DNA of 64,000 bases from Microglena sp. YARC (GCA_022414725.1 CM039462.1:52208840-52272839), one strand, 5' to 3'; shown: positions 53,345 to 64,000, numbered from the stretch's first letter. Notes: a model not told the origin generated them from the letters alone. Program-made: numbers and translations.

Positions 53345-53675
53345 CCAATCCCCACAGGCGAATGAGTCGCGCACATGCACCCTTAAGCATGTACAATGGC
53401 ATCACCGCATTGTGTGCGATGTCTGTAAGCCGCACAACCACTAGCACCCGCTTTGTAAACTCGTCCACAGTTGACTCGGCGTCGTGGCCGTTGAAGAACA
53501 TGCCAGGCAGCTCATGTTGGTTGGTTAAGTGGTTCCTAGCTGCCTCACGGACCCTCTTTTCCACCCGCGTCCAGAAAGCTACATCACCACTCCCGGCCTC
53601 GACTTGTGTGAAGAGCTCGACCACCTTGTTGGTTTCGTTGAAATATCCGCGTGCAAAGTGGGAAACCCAGGGGTC
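53345..53675 (-). CDS. ThrE-like gene, exon 2
   Basis: The acceptor is CCCCCTCAG|GACCCC and the donor GATTGG|GTGAGT; 331 nt, phase 0 to 1. It encodes DPWVSHFARGYFNETNKVVE, then a Trp/Arg-rich helix and FTKRVLVVVRLTDIAHNAVM followed by PLYMLKGACARLIRLWGLG. The last part corresponds to the 'L..la..L...GA...r.E..l......LG' opening of ThrE domains, though it is divergent. The first 60 bases occur again upstream (53770-53835). Confidence 0.75.
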
Positions 53676-54000
53676 CTGAGGGGGGTGAGTGGTGGGTGGG
53701 TGGTGAGTGGGTGGGTGGTGGGTGGGTGCATGGGTTGGTAGGTGGAGAGGTGAAGGGGTGGGTGGAGAGCTTTACCACCTTGTTGGTTTGGTTGATATGT
53801 CCGCGCGCAAAGTGGGACACCCAGGGGTCCTGAGGGGGGCGAGTGGTAGGTGGGTGTGTGGGTTGAGAGTTGAAGGGGTGGGTGGGTTCGTGGGTGCAGG
53901 GTGGGTGGGTGGAGAGGTGAATGGGTGGGTGGTTGGGTGGGTGCAGGGGTGGGCGGGTGAAGAGGTGAAGGGGTAGGTGGGTGAAGGAGTTGGTGGGTTG
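53676..54000 (-). repeat. Extra copy of the exon 2 acceptor border within GGTGGGTG repeats
   Basis: 'cccccctcag|gacccctggg' plus 50 exon bases (VSHFARGHINQTNKVVKL) recurs at about 53770-53837, embedded in 'ggtgggtgggtg' DNA, which is CACCCACC-rich on the coding strand and can serve as a pyrimidine tract. Confidence 0.88.
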
Positions 54001-55650
54001 TGCATGTCTGCAACATGCATGCATGGATACTTACACTCACAAAATAATCTGAACACACAAACTACAGACGTATGCATGCATGTATGCTTTCAAGCAACAT
54101 AGTATACTGAACACACACATGCACACGCTAAACCTACTGACGTATGCATGTATGAGTAGATAGCTACATGCATGGATGATTTCAACATATTATATTTAAC
54201 ACATCCACTCACATGCACAAACCTACTGACGTATGCATGCGTTCAAGTGCACCTACATGCATGGATGCTTTCAACGTAGTATACTTAACACACACACACA
54301 CACAAAGTGAGTAACGGTATTACACGGATGTAACAATTTCAATTTCAATTTCAATAACACACACGCACACAAAAGCAAAAATGTATGTATGCATGCATGC
54401 ATGGATAGCTACATGCATGGATGCTTTCAACGTAGTACACTTAACACACACACGCACACAAGAACATAAATGTATGCATGCATGGGTAGCTACGTGCATA
54501 GATGCTTTCAACGTAGTATACTTAACACTCACACGCACACAAAAGCAAAAATGTATGTATACATGCATGGATAGCTACATGCATGGATGCTTTCAACCTA
54601 GTACACTTAACACACACACGCACACAAGAACATAAATGTATGCATGCATGGGTAGCTACGTGAATGGATGATTTCAGAATATATACTGAAAACATACACG
54701 TGCTCACACAAACCTACTGACGTATACATGCATGCATGCATGGATAGCTACATGCATGGATGCTTTTAACATATTACACTGAACACCTACGCGCACATGC
54801 AAAAACCTACTGACGTATGCATGCATGCAAGTGCACCTACATGCATGGGTGATGTTAACGTAGTATACGTAACACACACACACACACACACAAGAACACA
54901 AATGTATGCATGCATGCAAGAGCACCTACATGCATGGATGCTTTCAACATAGTATACTGAACACATGCACGCACACGCATACGCACAAACCTACTGACGT
55001 ATGCATGCATGTATGCCTATATAGCTACATGCATAAATGCTTTCAATGTAGTATGCTTAAAACACGCACGCACACAAGAACATAAACGTATGAATGCATG
55101 CATGCAAAGATGGCGCCATGCATCGATGCTTTCATCATATTATTCTGAGCACAAACGCACACATGCACACAAATGTATGCACGCATGCAAGGATATGTAC
55201 ATGCGTGGATGCTAACACTGGCAAAAGAATATGAACACACACAATCACGCACCTACTGCATATGCATACAAGGATGGATGCTTTCAACCATCTTGCATAA
55301 AACAAGCACAGTCACTTAACATGATTTCTGCATGCATGTCAGGGCTCCTACATGCATGCATACTTCCAACCACCTTCAGCTGTACTGAAAAAATAATATG
55401 AACCCGCATACACTCACAAACCTACTGGCTTAGGCATGCACGCAAGGATAGTTACATGCATGGGTCCGTCCACTCACTAAATAATATGAACCCTCACACA
55501 CTCATAAACCTACTGGTGTATGCATGCACGCAAGGATAGTTACATGCATGGGTGCGTCCACTCACACAATCATCTGAACACACACACGCACACACACTTA
55601 CAAACCTATACTGGTATATGCATGCACGCAAGCATAGTTACATGCATGCG
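54001..55650. repeat. Degenerate 75-100-bp CA/TGCATG-rich repeats in intron 1
   Basis: Blocks of 'gtatgcatgcatgcaag', 'tagctacatgcatggatgct', 'ttcaacgtagta.acttaac' and (CA)n recur about 18 times with considerable divergence. This is the older edge of the satellite that becomes regular after 55655. Confidence 0.85.
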
Positions 55651-55654
55651 AGCT

Positions 55655-57095
55655 TAACTCACAAAATAATATGAACACACACACATTAGCAACCCTTTCA
55701 TGGCGCATGCATGCATGCAAGTATAGCAATGTGCATGGGTGCTTAACTCACAAAATAATATGAACACACACACATTAGCATCCCTTTCATGGCGTATGCA
55801 TGCATGCAAGTATAGCAATGTGCATGGGTGCTTAACTCACAAAATAATATGAACACACACACACATTAGCATCCCTTTCATGGCGTATGCATGCATGCAA
55901 GTATAGCAATGTGCATGGGTGCTTAACTCACAAAATAATATGAACACACACACATTAGCAACCCTTTCATGGCGTATGCATGCATGCAAGTATAGCAATG
56001 TGCATGGGTGCTTAACTCACAAAATAATATGAACACACACACACATTAGCAACCCTTTCATGGCGTATGCATGCATGCAAGTATAGCAATGTGCATGGGT
56101 GCTTAACTCACAAAATAATATGAACACACACACATTAGCAACCCTTTCATGGCGTATGCATGCATGCAAGTATAGCAATGTGCATGGGTGCTTAACTCAC
56201 AAAATAATATGAACACACACACATTAGCAACCCTTTCATGGCGTATGCATGCATGCAAGTATAGCAATGTGCATGGGTGCTTAACTCACAAAATAATATG
56301 AACACACACACATTAGCAACCCTTTCATGGCGTATGCATGCATGCAAGTATAGCAATGTGCATGGGTGCTTAACTCACAAAATAATATGAACACACACAC
56401 ATTAGCAACCCTTTCATGGCGTATGCATGCATGCAAGTATAGCAATGTGCATGGGTGCTTAACTCACAAAATAATATGAACACACACACATTAGCAACCC
56501 TTTCATGGCGTATGCATGCATGCAAGTATAGCAATGTGCATGGGTGCTTAACTCACAAAATAATATGAACACACACACACATTAGCAACCCTTTCATGGC
56601 GTATGCATGCATGCAAGTATAGCAATGTGCATGGGTGCTTAACTCACAAAATAATATGAACACACACACATTAGCAACCCTTTCATGGCGTATGCATGCA
56701 TGCAAGTATAGCAATGTGCATGGGTGCTTAACTCACAAAATAATATGAACACACACACATTAGCAACCCTTTCATGGCGTATGCATGCATGCAAGTATAG
56801 CAATGTGCATGGGTGCTTAACTCACAAAATAATATGAACACACACACATTAGCAACCCTTTCATGGCGTATGCATGCATGCAAGTATAGCAATGTGCATG
56901 GGTGCTTAACTCACAAAATAATATGAACACACACATTAGCATCCCTTTCATATCGTATGCATGCATGCAAGTATAGCAATGTGCATGGGTGCTTAACTCA
57001 CAAAATAATATGAACACACACACATTAGCAACCCTTTCATGGCGTATGCATGCATGCAAGTATAGCAATGTGCATGGGTGCTTAACTCACATAAT
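55655..57095. repeat. 89-91-bp satellite in intron 1, about 16 near-identical copies
   Basis: The unit contains 'gcttaactcacaaaataata', 'tgaacacacacacattagca', 'accctttcatggcgtatgca' and 'tgcatgcaagtatagcaatg'. Length changes come from CA-repeat slippage, giving 89 or 91 bp. Sequence identity is very high in 55900-56900. Confidence 0.97.
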
Positions 57096-58190
57096 CATCT
57101 GAACACAGACACGCACATTCACACTTGAAAACCTATACTGGCGTATGCATGCATGCAAGTATAGTCATATGCATGGGTGCTTCACTCACAAAAGGATATA
57201 AACACTCGAACACTTACAAACCTTCATTGGTGTATGCATGCATGCAAGTATAGCAATATGCATGGGTGCTTAATTCACAAAATAATATGAACACACACAC
57301 ACATTAGCCCTCATACACTCACAAACTTATACTGGTGGATGCATGCATGCAATGATAGTTATATGCATGGGTGCTTAACTCACAAAATACTCTGAACCCT
57401 CATACACTCACAAACTTATACTGGTGGATGCATGCATGCAATGATAGTTATATGCATGGGTGCTTACGATCACAAAAGAATATAAATACTCGAACACTCA
57501 CAAACTTATACTGGTGGATGCATGCATGCAATCATAGTTATATGCATGGGTGCTTAACTCACAAAATACTCTGAACTCTCATACACTCACAAACTTATAC
57601 TGGTGGATGCATGCATGCAATGATAGTTATATGCATGGGTGCTTACGATCACAAAAGGATACAAACACTCGAACACTTACAAACCTTCACTGGTGTATGC
57701 ATGCATGCAAGGATAGTTATATTCATGGGTGCTTAACTCACAAAATCATCTGAACACACACACACTTACCAACCTATACTGGCGTATGAATACGCACAAT
57801 GATAGTTACATGCATGGGTACTTCCACTCTCATAATAATTTGAACCCTCGAACGCTCACAAACCTACAGCTGTATGCATGCATGCAAGGATAGTCATATG
57901 CATGGGTGCTTAACTCACATAATCATCTGAACACAGACACGCACATACACACTTACAAACATATACTGGTGTATGCATGCACGCAAGGATAGTTATATGC
58001 ATGGGTGCTTAACTCACAAAATAATCTGAACCCGCATACACTCACAAACCTACTAGTGTGCGCATGCATGCAAGGATAATTACAAGCATGGGTGCTTCCA
58101 CTCACAAAATCATCTGAACACACACATACACTTACAAACCTATACTGGTGTATGCATGCATGCCAGGATAGCTATATGCATGGATGCTTC
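57096..58190. repeat. Diverged continuation of the intron 1 satellite
   Basis: The same unit layout with altered middle blocks ('acaaacttatactggtggat', 'cactcgaacact'). Divergence rises toward exon 1. Confidence 0.9.
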
Positions 58191-58425
58191 CACCCATATC
58201 ATCTTAAACGCTAAAGGGCATATTCGGCTGGACACACTTGCAAGCAGACAAACACGCGCACACACCTCCACCCACACCTCCACCCATGCATACTCCCACC
58301 CATGCATACCCCCACCCCTCCACTACCACCACCCACCCACCTCCACCCACCCCATTACCCACAACCGAGCTCTACCTCTCCCATTATAATGTATAACCCG
58401 TTTGCTTAGTATCAGCACCACGTAC
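58191..58425 (-). other. Start of intron 1, C/CACC-rich on the + strand
   Basis: The stretch 58255-58370 is 'cacctccacccac'-like. The putative donor GTACGTG begins at 58425. In frame, the codons after the donor run to a stop at 58384, so the intron must be removed or the ORF ends early. Confidence 0.5.
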
Positions 58426-58695
58426 ATGACGAAAAGCGCGACGTGCCAGGGCCTTAGACCATTGGTCATGGGTTTTATTGGAGTTGGTGCCATTCATATT
58501 GCCATCGCCATCGCCATTGAAAGGTGTATGGCTATGCCCATTGGCTTCGTCAACGTTGGGGTCATCCAGGTCCGGGGCCGAGCGAGCGCGCTTAGATGCT
58601 ACTCCATTTTCCATTTTCTCGCCTCTCAGTTGCGCAAGAGGGATTGTGTTATGCAGATGGTTAGGCGCCGTAAGGCGTGTAGAAGCATGTAACAA
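58426..58695 (-). CDS. ThrE-like gene, exon 1 (N-terminal tail)
   Basis: The ATG at 58695 opens a 90-codon segment ending AFRH at a GTCAT|GTACGTG donor, phase 0, the phase needed by exon 2. A second in-frame Met (MENGVAS) lies 27 codons in and could be the true start, as the frame remains open upstream of 58695. The product is hydrophilic and Asn/Asp/Gly-rich (DPNVDEANGHSHTPF, GDGDGNMNGTNSN), like the disordered N-termini of fungal Prm10-type proteins. Assignment to this gene rests on phase, strand and position, not on homology. Confidence 0.55.
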
Positions 58696-59940
58696 TTCCG
58701 CTTCTCAAAACGGCGAGCAGCTGCAGGCTGGAGCCATGTGAGTTCTAGACTTAGCTTCGGATAGGTTCAGACAGATCAGAATGCGCGCTAATACTGTCGC
58801 TTGTCAGAAACGATGCAAAGAAGAAGGTGGTGCGAATATTCCAGCTGTTGACCGGGTTGGAAGGATTTATAAATAGAAAGGAGCCGAGGGTCCGAACGGC
58901 AGCCTCGAGTATTTGCGTCAACGGTTCGCAGTCTGTGGTATCAGTCAGTTAGAGGAATTTCTCACGAGACAATCATCTCGGCCAATTTTCGAGCGAAATA
59001 ACGGAAGGAAGCGAAACTGTAACATGGCGTGCCTCTCCTACACGGTTCACCGGTAGTAAGAATCTGGAGGGAGGCGAGCATCGAGCAGGGGCAGGGGGGG
59101 GGGGGGGGGGGGGGACACAAGCCAGGGGGGCTGCTGTTGTACACACATTTTCATCAAGATGCCCCGACAGCCCTCGAATATCCGAAATATTCCAAGATCC
59201 TCCTCCTCGCTCGTGATTCCGATGTTGTCGGAATCACGAGCTCGCCACAGCAAAGTTGTCTAGCAGGAGCTCCTATTTTAGCCTGACGCGGAGGCTGCAC
59301 AAGCAAGGCTGTGTCAAAGTCAGAGTTTTGATGGGGTAGTGCCGCTTGGAGCGCGCCAGGGACTGCCAAGCGAGCGCCTCCCATGAAGGGCATAAGCATG
59401 GGTTTTCTCGCGTTTTTAATGGGGCGTAGAGCCAGAATGCCCCAGAAAAAACTTGTGCATTTGGGGTGGTACGAGAAGTGTGACACAGGCGAGGCGCACC
59501 GGTACCCAGTCCTGCCCAATCTCGTGCGTCAGTAGGAAAACAGTACGAGTCGAGTGCATCTGGTTGAGACCTTACACGCACAGGGTGCGAGTGTTGCCCT
59601 TTTGTACCTGTGTTCTTGAAAGGGTACCAATTGTTGCAGCAAATATAATGGGGTAATAGAATAGGGTACTAATAAGGGCCAATTTAATAGGGGACGAGGT
59701 AGGGGGGAGATGTAACTAACCTAGACATTTATATATCAAGAAAAAACATGTAGGTACACTAGGATGCATGTGTGCAAAACAAGAGCACATTAAGCATGAT
59801 CGCCATGCATGAACCATAAAAAAGAGTGGCACCCACAAAAGGGCCAACATGAAAGCCCCCCCCCCCCCCCCCCCCCCCCCCGTCTGTGTTGGAATAATAT
59901 GTACAGTGCTTCCAAACCACCCACCCACTCCGGACAAGTC
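58696..59940. other. No gene identified; possible upstream region of the ThrE-like gene
   Basis: No TATA-like element or domain-bearing ORF could be assigned. It holds a G21 tract (59094-59114), a perfect hairpin (59209-59241) and a C26 tract (59856-59881). Confidence 0.45.
59209..59241. repeat. Perfect 14-bp hairpin
   Basis: GCTCGTGATTCCGA and TCGGAATCACGAGC around the loop TGTTG. Confidence 0.95.
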
Positions 59941-60146
59941 CTGTGCAGCGTTGCAAACGTCGCGGGAAATTGGCGGAGTGTGTTGGTAACGGAACGAAAG
60001 GTGGCAACGATGGAGGTGACCGAAGCCACATAGTTATGAGACAGTTGGCTGACGTGTCAGGCTTCAATTTTTCGGTCGGACACACGGACAAACGGGTAAC
60101 ACTGGGGGCTCCCGTCATCCAGTAGGGGGGGCTCTGCCAAAAGCAT
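59941..60146 (+). mobile_element. Dispersed SINE-like repeat, family 1, copy C
   Basis: Same order as copies A and B ('gtgcagcgttgcaaacg', 'gaaattggcggagtgtgttg', 'gaccgaagcca', 'ctgggggctcccg', 'gggctctgccaaaa'). The B-box-like centre is GGCTTCAATTTTTC, as in copy A. Confidence 0.65.
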
Positions 60147-60600
60147 TTTTCGTGTACCACCTCTCATTGAACGTCATCATGAGACCAAGGGATATTAAAG
60201 GTAATGGCGTAACAACGTACAGAATAATGCAAGTCAAATAAACCAACATTGAAGAAGATATAAAACACGATAATACCGTGCTCTTGTATAACACGATGAA
60301 TCACCCTATTTCGTAAGATATAAGGGGGTACCGTATGCTCTATTCCAGGCCCAGGCCCATTATGTGTAAAAAACAAGCTTCCTACGTCCTTGAGGTCCTC
60401 CTTACGAAAACCAACCCCTAACCAGCTAGCACCAAACTGGTCCAAGGCCCTTGAGGTACTCCTAACAAGAACCAACCCCCCTGACCAGGGTACTACATTT
60501 TTCATTCGGGGCTGCGCTTTTGACTCAACTGAAAACGGAAATCGCAAACCTATGTATGTATGTATGTAAGTCTGGGCACCATGGTACATCAAACGGACCC
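60147..60600. other. No gene identified
   Basis: The open minus-strand frame 60691-60164 shows no known motif. A local duplication 'ccaaggcccttgaggtactcc' / 'acgtccttgaggtcctcct' with 'aaccaacccc' is visible at 60385-60480. Confidence 0.4.
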
Positions 60601-60905
60601 CAGGGGTTGCGTCCTGGGACGCACCCAAATTTGGTAGGTTGCGTCCTGGGACGCACCCAATTCGGTATGTTGCTTCCTGGGACGCAATCAAGTCCTAAGG
60701 CTGCGTCCATCTATCAACAGAACCCGTAGCCCACTGCAATGGAGTGGTGGTGGGCCAATCAACTGCTGGGTGAGACGCAGCTAACAACCTGAACCTGCGT
60801 CTGCGACGCAACCAACATCCTGAACCTGCATCTGGGACGCAACGGACCCTCCCATGGTACGTCTGCGACGCAGGACGCTGCGTCCTGCACTACCCTGATG
60901 GGCAC
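60601..60905. repeat. Repeats of a GACGCA hairpin motif
   Basis: 'ttgcgtcctgggacgcaccc' recurs at about 45-bp spacing (60607, 60639 and, changed, 60670), each carrying the inverted pair TGCGTCC/GGACGCA. Related 'cctgcgtctgcgacgcaacc' motifs continue to 60890. Confidence 0.8.
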
Positions 60906-61889
60906 CTGCATGCATGGATACTTCCACCCACCTTGAGCTATACACGCACACGCACACACCTACTGCCATACGCATGCATGGATGCGTACACTCATTTAAA
61001 TATGAACACACATACCGGTACATACTCACACACCTAATGCCTCAGAGGGGGTGTTAGATGTGTGTTGATCGCGCGGTCGGGCACCAAACCTAGTAGCCCG
61101 GCTGTTGTAAAGAGAGGGAGAATGCTCCGTTATCGGCACACGCCAACTTGACAACGTCACCAGAGAGAATTCATTAACCAAGCTTAGGGTGGATTATGAA
61201 TTTATGATTCGAGAGTCGGCTGTATAACCATGTAAAAAACCAAATACTCTTTCCAATCAAACTTTTGCGCCTACACTTTTTTTAGTTGGTAAAGGACTTT
61301 CACCCCAGAAGGTGGGTCTCCCGACATAACAAGCGACCCGAAGCATTCAGTTCGAATGGCGTTGCCCCTCCTACAACGTGCGAAGTATGCGCGCTTACGT
61401 GGGAGATACCAACCCTCGACCAAACGAAAATCCACAAATACCCTTACTGACCACGAAAGACAAGCTCCCTGCCATGGGAGCATTTCATTACATTGTCATT
61501 CTTGACCAAGGACACGTCCACTCCACTACACGTGGGCTCTGCTTGTTCCCTGCAATTTGCAGACAGTTAGACGCCAAAAGCAGTGCATAGAACCTTGTAA
61601 CAATTATTTCATTCTTTCAACACGTGGGCGGGGTCTTCCAAGTGATCTCCAAAATAAGATAAGACGAGCATATAAGATTGCGAGTTATATATGTAATATC
61701 AATACTCACAGCTGCTCGGATGTAATATAAAATGTCCTAGACGCGTCACAAGGGATGCGGAAATTTGGCCAAGAGGGCTAGCTATTGAAGCGGCAGGTGG
61801 CACCGGAATCAAGTGCAGCGGTACAAAGCCATGGTTAACCAAAGCCATGGTTAACGACTTTGTTAGGGCCATTTTTTTCCTTTTTCGCC
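60906..61889. other. No gene identified
   Basis: Short ORFs only. A diverged 'gcatgcatggatgcgtacact' fragment near 60970 resembles the intron 1 satellite. Confidence 0.4.
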
Positions 61890-61955
61890 TTGCCAACAAA
61901 TAAACAAAGGGGTGACCCTGGGGGCTCCCGCCCCAAAGACTCTGCTAATACCGTT
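61890..61955 (+). mobile_element. Fragment of SINE-like family 1
   Basis: 'ggggtgaccctgggggctcc' and 'cgccccaaagactctgct' match the 3' end of copies A-C. The 5' part is absent. Confidence 0.6.
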
Positions 61956-61984
61956 AACCCAACCTGTCCATCCCAATCTTCAAT

Positions 61985-62215
61985 CATTGCAGTGTAAAAC
62001 CACATAAGTAACATGGCCATTCCAATCTTGGACCATTGCAATGTAGAACCACATAAGTAACATGGCCATCCTAACCTTCGACCATTGGAGTGTACAACCA
62101 CATAAGTAACATGGCCATTCCAATCTTGGACCATTGCAATGCAGAACCACATACGTAACATGGCCATCCCAATCTTGGACCATCGCAATGCAGAACCACA
62201 TACGTAACATGGACA
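61985..62215. repeat. 49-bp tandem repeat, five copies
   Basis: 'ccacataagtaacatggcc' followed by 'attccaatcttggaccattg' recurs at a spacing of 49 bp (62002, 62051, 62100 and on). Confidence 0.95.
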
Positions 62216-62249
62216 CAAAACAACTCTGTGCCAGGCCCATGCCCAAGCA

Positions 62250-62437
62250 GGGTACTACATTTCGCCAAATTGGTCAGCGCTCGAAGCGCACAAACGTCCA
62301 ATTGGTCAGCCCTTTGTTGTGCAAGAAGCGCAAAAATGCGCGCTGCGTCCACAAGGGGTCGAAAAAACTTTTTCGACCCCTTGAGTTTCGCGCAATGGGG
62401 CTCAAAAAGCGTGCGTGAAATCGCTTGGTAGTACACT
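62250..62437. mobile_element. Small MITE-like element, copy 2 (GGTACTAC/GTAGTAC ends)
   Basis: Starts GGGTACTACATTTCGCC and ends GGTAGTACAC; the interior matches 29207-29364. A perfect hairpin (14-bp arms AAGGGGTCGAAAAA / TTTTTCGACCCCTT, spacer AC) at 62353-62382 is unique to this copy. Flanking DNA on both sides shares 'aaacaactctg' and 'ccaggcccatgccc', a direct repeat of about 30 bp. Confidence 0.65.
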
Positions 62438-62837
62438 AGACATGAAACAACTCTGGTCCAGGCCCATGCCCGAGAACAGAGTTCATGTCCATCTTATCAC
62501 GTAAGATCATCTTAATATGCACGCAGCCAGGTCACCAAGACATGTCCAGGCCCACACCCAAGCCTGGGCCCAGGACTTCGTTGCCTTAAGTGATCCTGAT
62601 GTGCCACCTGCCAGGTCACCTTGGCTCGATATGTATGTATGATATGTATGTATTGATACCCACAGACGCCATAAAAAAAACTATAATGTAACTTAATAAT
62701 CATCAGGAACTAAGCATGAACTCAGAAGCACCATAACTAAGACAACGTGCATAAGTAAGTAGCAGGAACACGAAAACTACAAGAGTATTTAAGCATACAC
62801 TCATGTGCACAATACATAAGTATTATGACATAGCTTT

Positions 62838-63022
62838 TCTTTTCTGCTACGAGCAGCAGCTTCTAGCCAGCTCCACAAGCTAGCCACTGGGTGAAGCCCC
62901 AAGATTTCAATTTAACTGGACCGTTGATTCTGTCAGCTTCCAGGTGCACTACGTTACCGTAGGTTTTGTAGGGTAGCAATCCAAGGGAGCTGCCTAGAAG
63001 CTGCTGCTCGTAGCGAAGAATA
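62838..63022. mobile_element. Small element with about 30-bp TIRs
   Basis: The left end CTACGAGCAGCAGCTTCTAG (from 62847) plus 'ccagctcc' is the inverse of the right end 'ggagctgc' plus CTAGAAGCTGCTGCTCGTAG (to 63013) with one mismatch; weaker pairing extends outward. Internal 'cagcttccaggtgcactac' links it to fragments at 26130 and 26704, and one arm recurs near 63736. No ORF. The class is not resolved. Confidence 0.75.
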
Positions 63023-63394
63023 CAAGATGTGGACTATGAGAGAAGGTTGGTATGGACTCATAAGCGCCATCAGAAAAGCAATATGAGCAGACGGAAGTAG
63101 CAGCATACAAAATACCCTATAATGGGATTGGCAAAGTGTAAACTCAACAGTCTAACTAGTAGTGAATCAAATCATTAGGATCAGCCGGGGCAGCAATACC
63201 TGCATTATCGATAGTTAAAAAAGCCAATACCCTTGCGTCCAACTTTTGAGGTGCGTGGGGTTGGTTGTGGTGACTGGGGAAACTCGATAGCCTTACTAGG
63301 AGTGAATCAAATCATTAGGAGTGTTTGAATTCAACCAATCGTTCATCTTACGGATATAACAGGAATATACCGGCTTTCTACTGTTTAAAGAAAA

Positions 63395-63585
63395 ATAATG
63401 ATAACGCCTGGTGGGGCGTGGTATTAAGGGAGCCCCGTCTTGCGGCGGTAGAGATCAGGCTGCTACTTTACCTGGACAAAGCTACCATGGCGGTTGACAT
63501 CGACCCGAACACGAAAGCGCACCTGGAGGGATTCGAACCCCGCACCTTCTTGTTTCTACGTGCTCTACTAATGAGCCAGTCGTGG
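63395..63585 (-). mobile_element. tRNA-headed SINE, family 2, copy 2
   Basis: On the minus strand the A box TGGCTCATTAGTAGAGC (63578-63562) and the canonical B box GGTTCGAATCC (63539-63529) are spaced as in a tRNA, 39 bases start to start. The anticodon stem does not pair and the acceptor stem does not close, so it is not a functional tRNA. The body and tail match the copy at 25605-25796, while the tRNA heads differ. Confidence 0.8.
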
Positions 63586-64000
63586 AACAGTTTTTTTTTA
63601 AGGAAAATAATTGGCGTCTTTACGTACAACCATGGTGCTCCTAGTAGCCCTCAAGGTGCTACTTCCAGGTTTATTGGGACAAAAAAGCAACCCCTAAAGG
63701 CTGTACCGTAACTGTTTCTTTTGAGGGATACGGGTAGCAGCTTCTAGGCAGCTCCCTTTACCTGTTATTGGGCCAAACCTGAAGCTAGCCAGTGTGCCTG
63801 AAAGCTGACATGACAGATATTCCAATGCAGATGCAAGTTTTGGGTTTGACCCAGTGGCTGGCTATTGGAGTTAGCGGGAAGCTGCCACGAGAAGCCCCAA
63901 AAGGAACAGTGTAGACCGTAGCACCCCTAAAACACCAAGGTAAGTAATGCAGCAAGGAATGCAGCACTCGAGGTACAATACAAAAACACTTGGTGTTGGC
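63586..64000. other. No gene identified
   Basis: Contains a single-arm fragment of the 62.8-kb TIR element (63733-63757). Otherwise no feature. Confidence 0.4.

Noticed and set aside
54320..55252. Cys/His-rich small proteins on the minus strand
   Set aside because: Translations of TGCATG/CA repeats in intron 1.
55655..57095. CRISPR-like array of regularly spaced repeats
   Set aside because: Units are whole tandem monomers without unique spacers, in a eukaryotic intron. The same applies to the 22-, 30- and 36-bp arrays.
63529..63578. Functional tRNA gene
   Set aside because: A and B boxes are good, but the anticodon stem and acceptor stem do not pair and the body matches a SINE copy elsewhere.

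Overview
This window is repeat-dominated DNA from a eukaryotic nuclear genome. There is no compact operon-like gene order. I see GT-AG introns with consistent phases, remains of LINE, Ty1/copia and hAT-like transposons, tRNA-derived SINEs, and many private mini- and satellite arrays. The species cannot be named from sequence alone. The intron-rich ThrE/PRM10-like membrane gene and the TE spectrum fit a protist or alga; a green alga is only a guess.

Left part (1-16.1 kb): a LINE (minus strand) has been split by a Ty1/copia-type LTR retrotransposon, also minus strand. The LINE halves lie at 15466-16061 and 1485-1949. The retrotransposon (1950-15460) has LTRs of about 231 and 247 bp, a 5-bp target-site duplication (GGAAC), a polypurine tract, and gag, protease, integrase, RT and RNase H remnants. 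Removing it with one TSD copy rejoins the LINE reading frame. The copia element is dead (stop in gag, frameshift in integrase, a lost catalytic Glu, a deletion between RT and RNase H) and carries later insertions, an inverted 71-bp satellite, a perfect 90-bp palindrome and poly-G tracts.

Middle (16.1-32 kb): inverted-repeat elements, one long uncharacterised ORF (19542-20702), tandem repeat arrays, two SINE families, a LINE C-terminal fragment (27920-28810) and a small MITE.

Right-centre (about 32-58.7 kb): one large minus-strand gene of the threonine/serine exporter-like (ThrE/DUF1212, yeast Prm10-type) family. I resolve nine exons. Exons 1-7 have GT-AG borders and mutually consistent phases, and exons 2-7 give a 544-codon membrane core with the family's LVPGS motif. 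Exons 8-9 add a low-complexity tail that runs into about 1.7 kb of a 30-bp (10-codon) minisatellite. Every intron is filled with its own array, and most exon borders (acceptor or donor plus adjoining coding sequence) are present in 2-8 diverged tandem copies. Poly-C tracts on the coding strand often sit just upstream of the AG acceptors. Two hAT-like elements with 8-bp TSDs have inserted into these arrays. This exon-border amplification is the most unusual feature of the window.

Right end (58.7-64 kb): no convincing gene; SINE copies, two small TIR elements, tandem repeats and hairpins.
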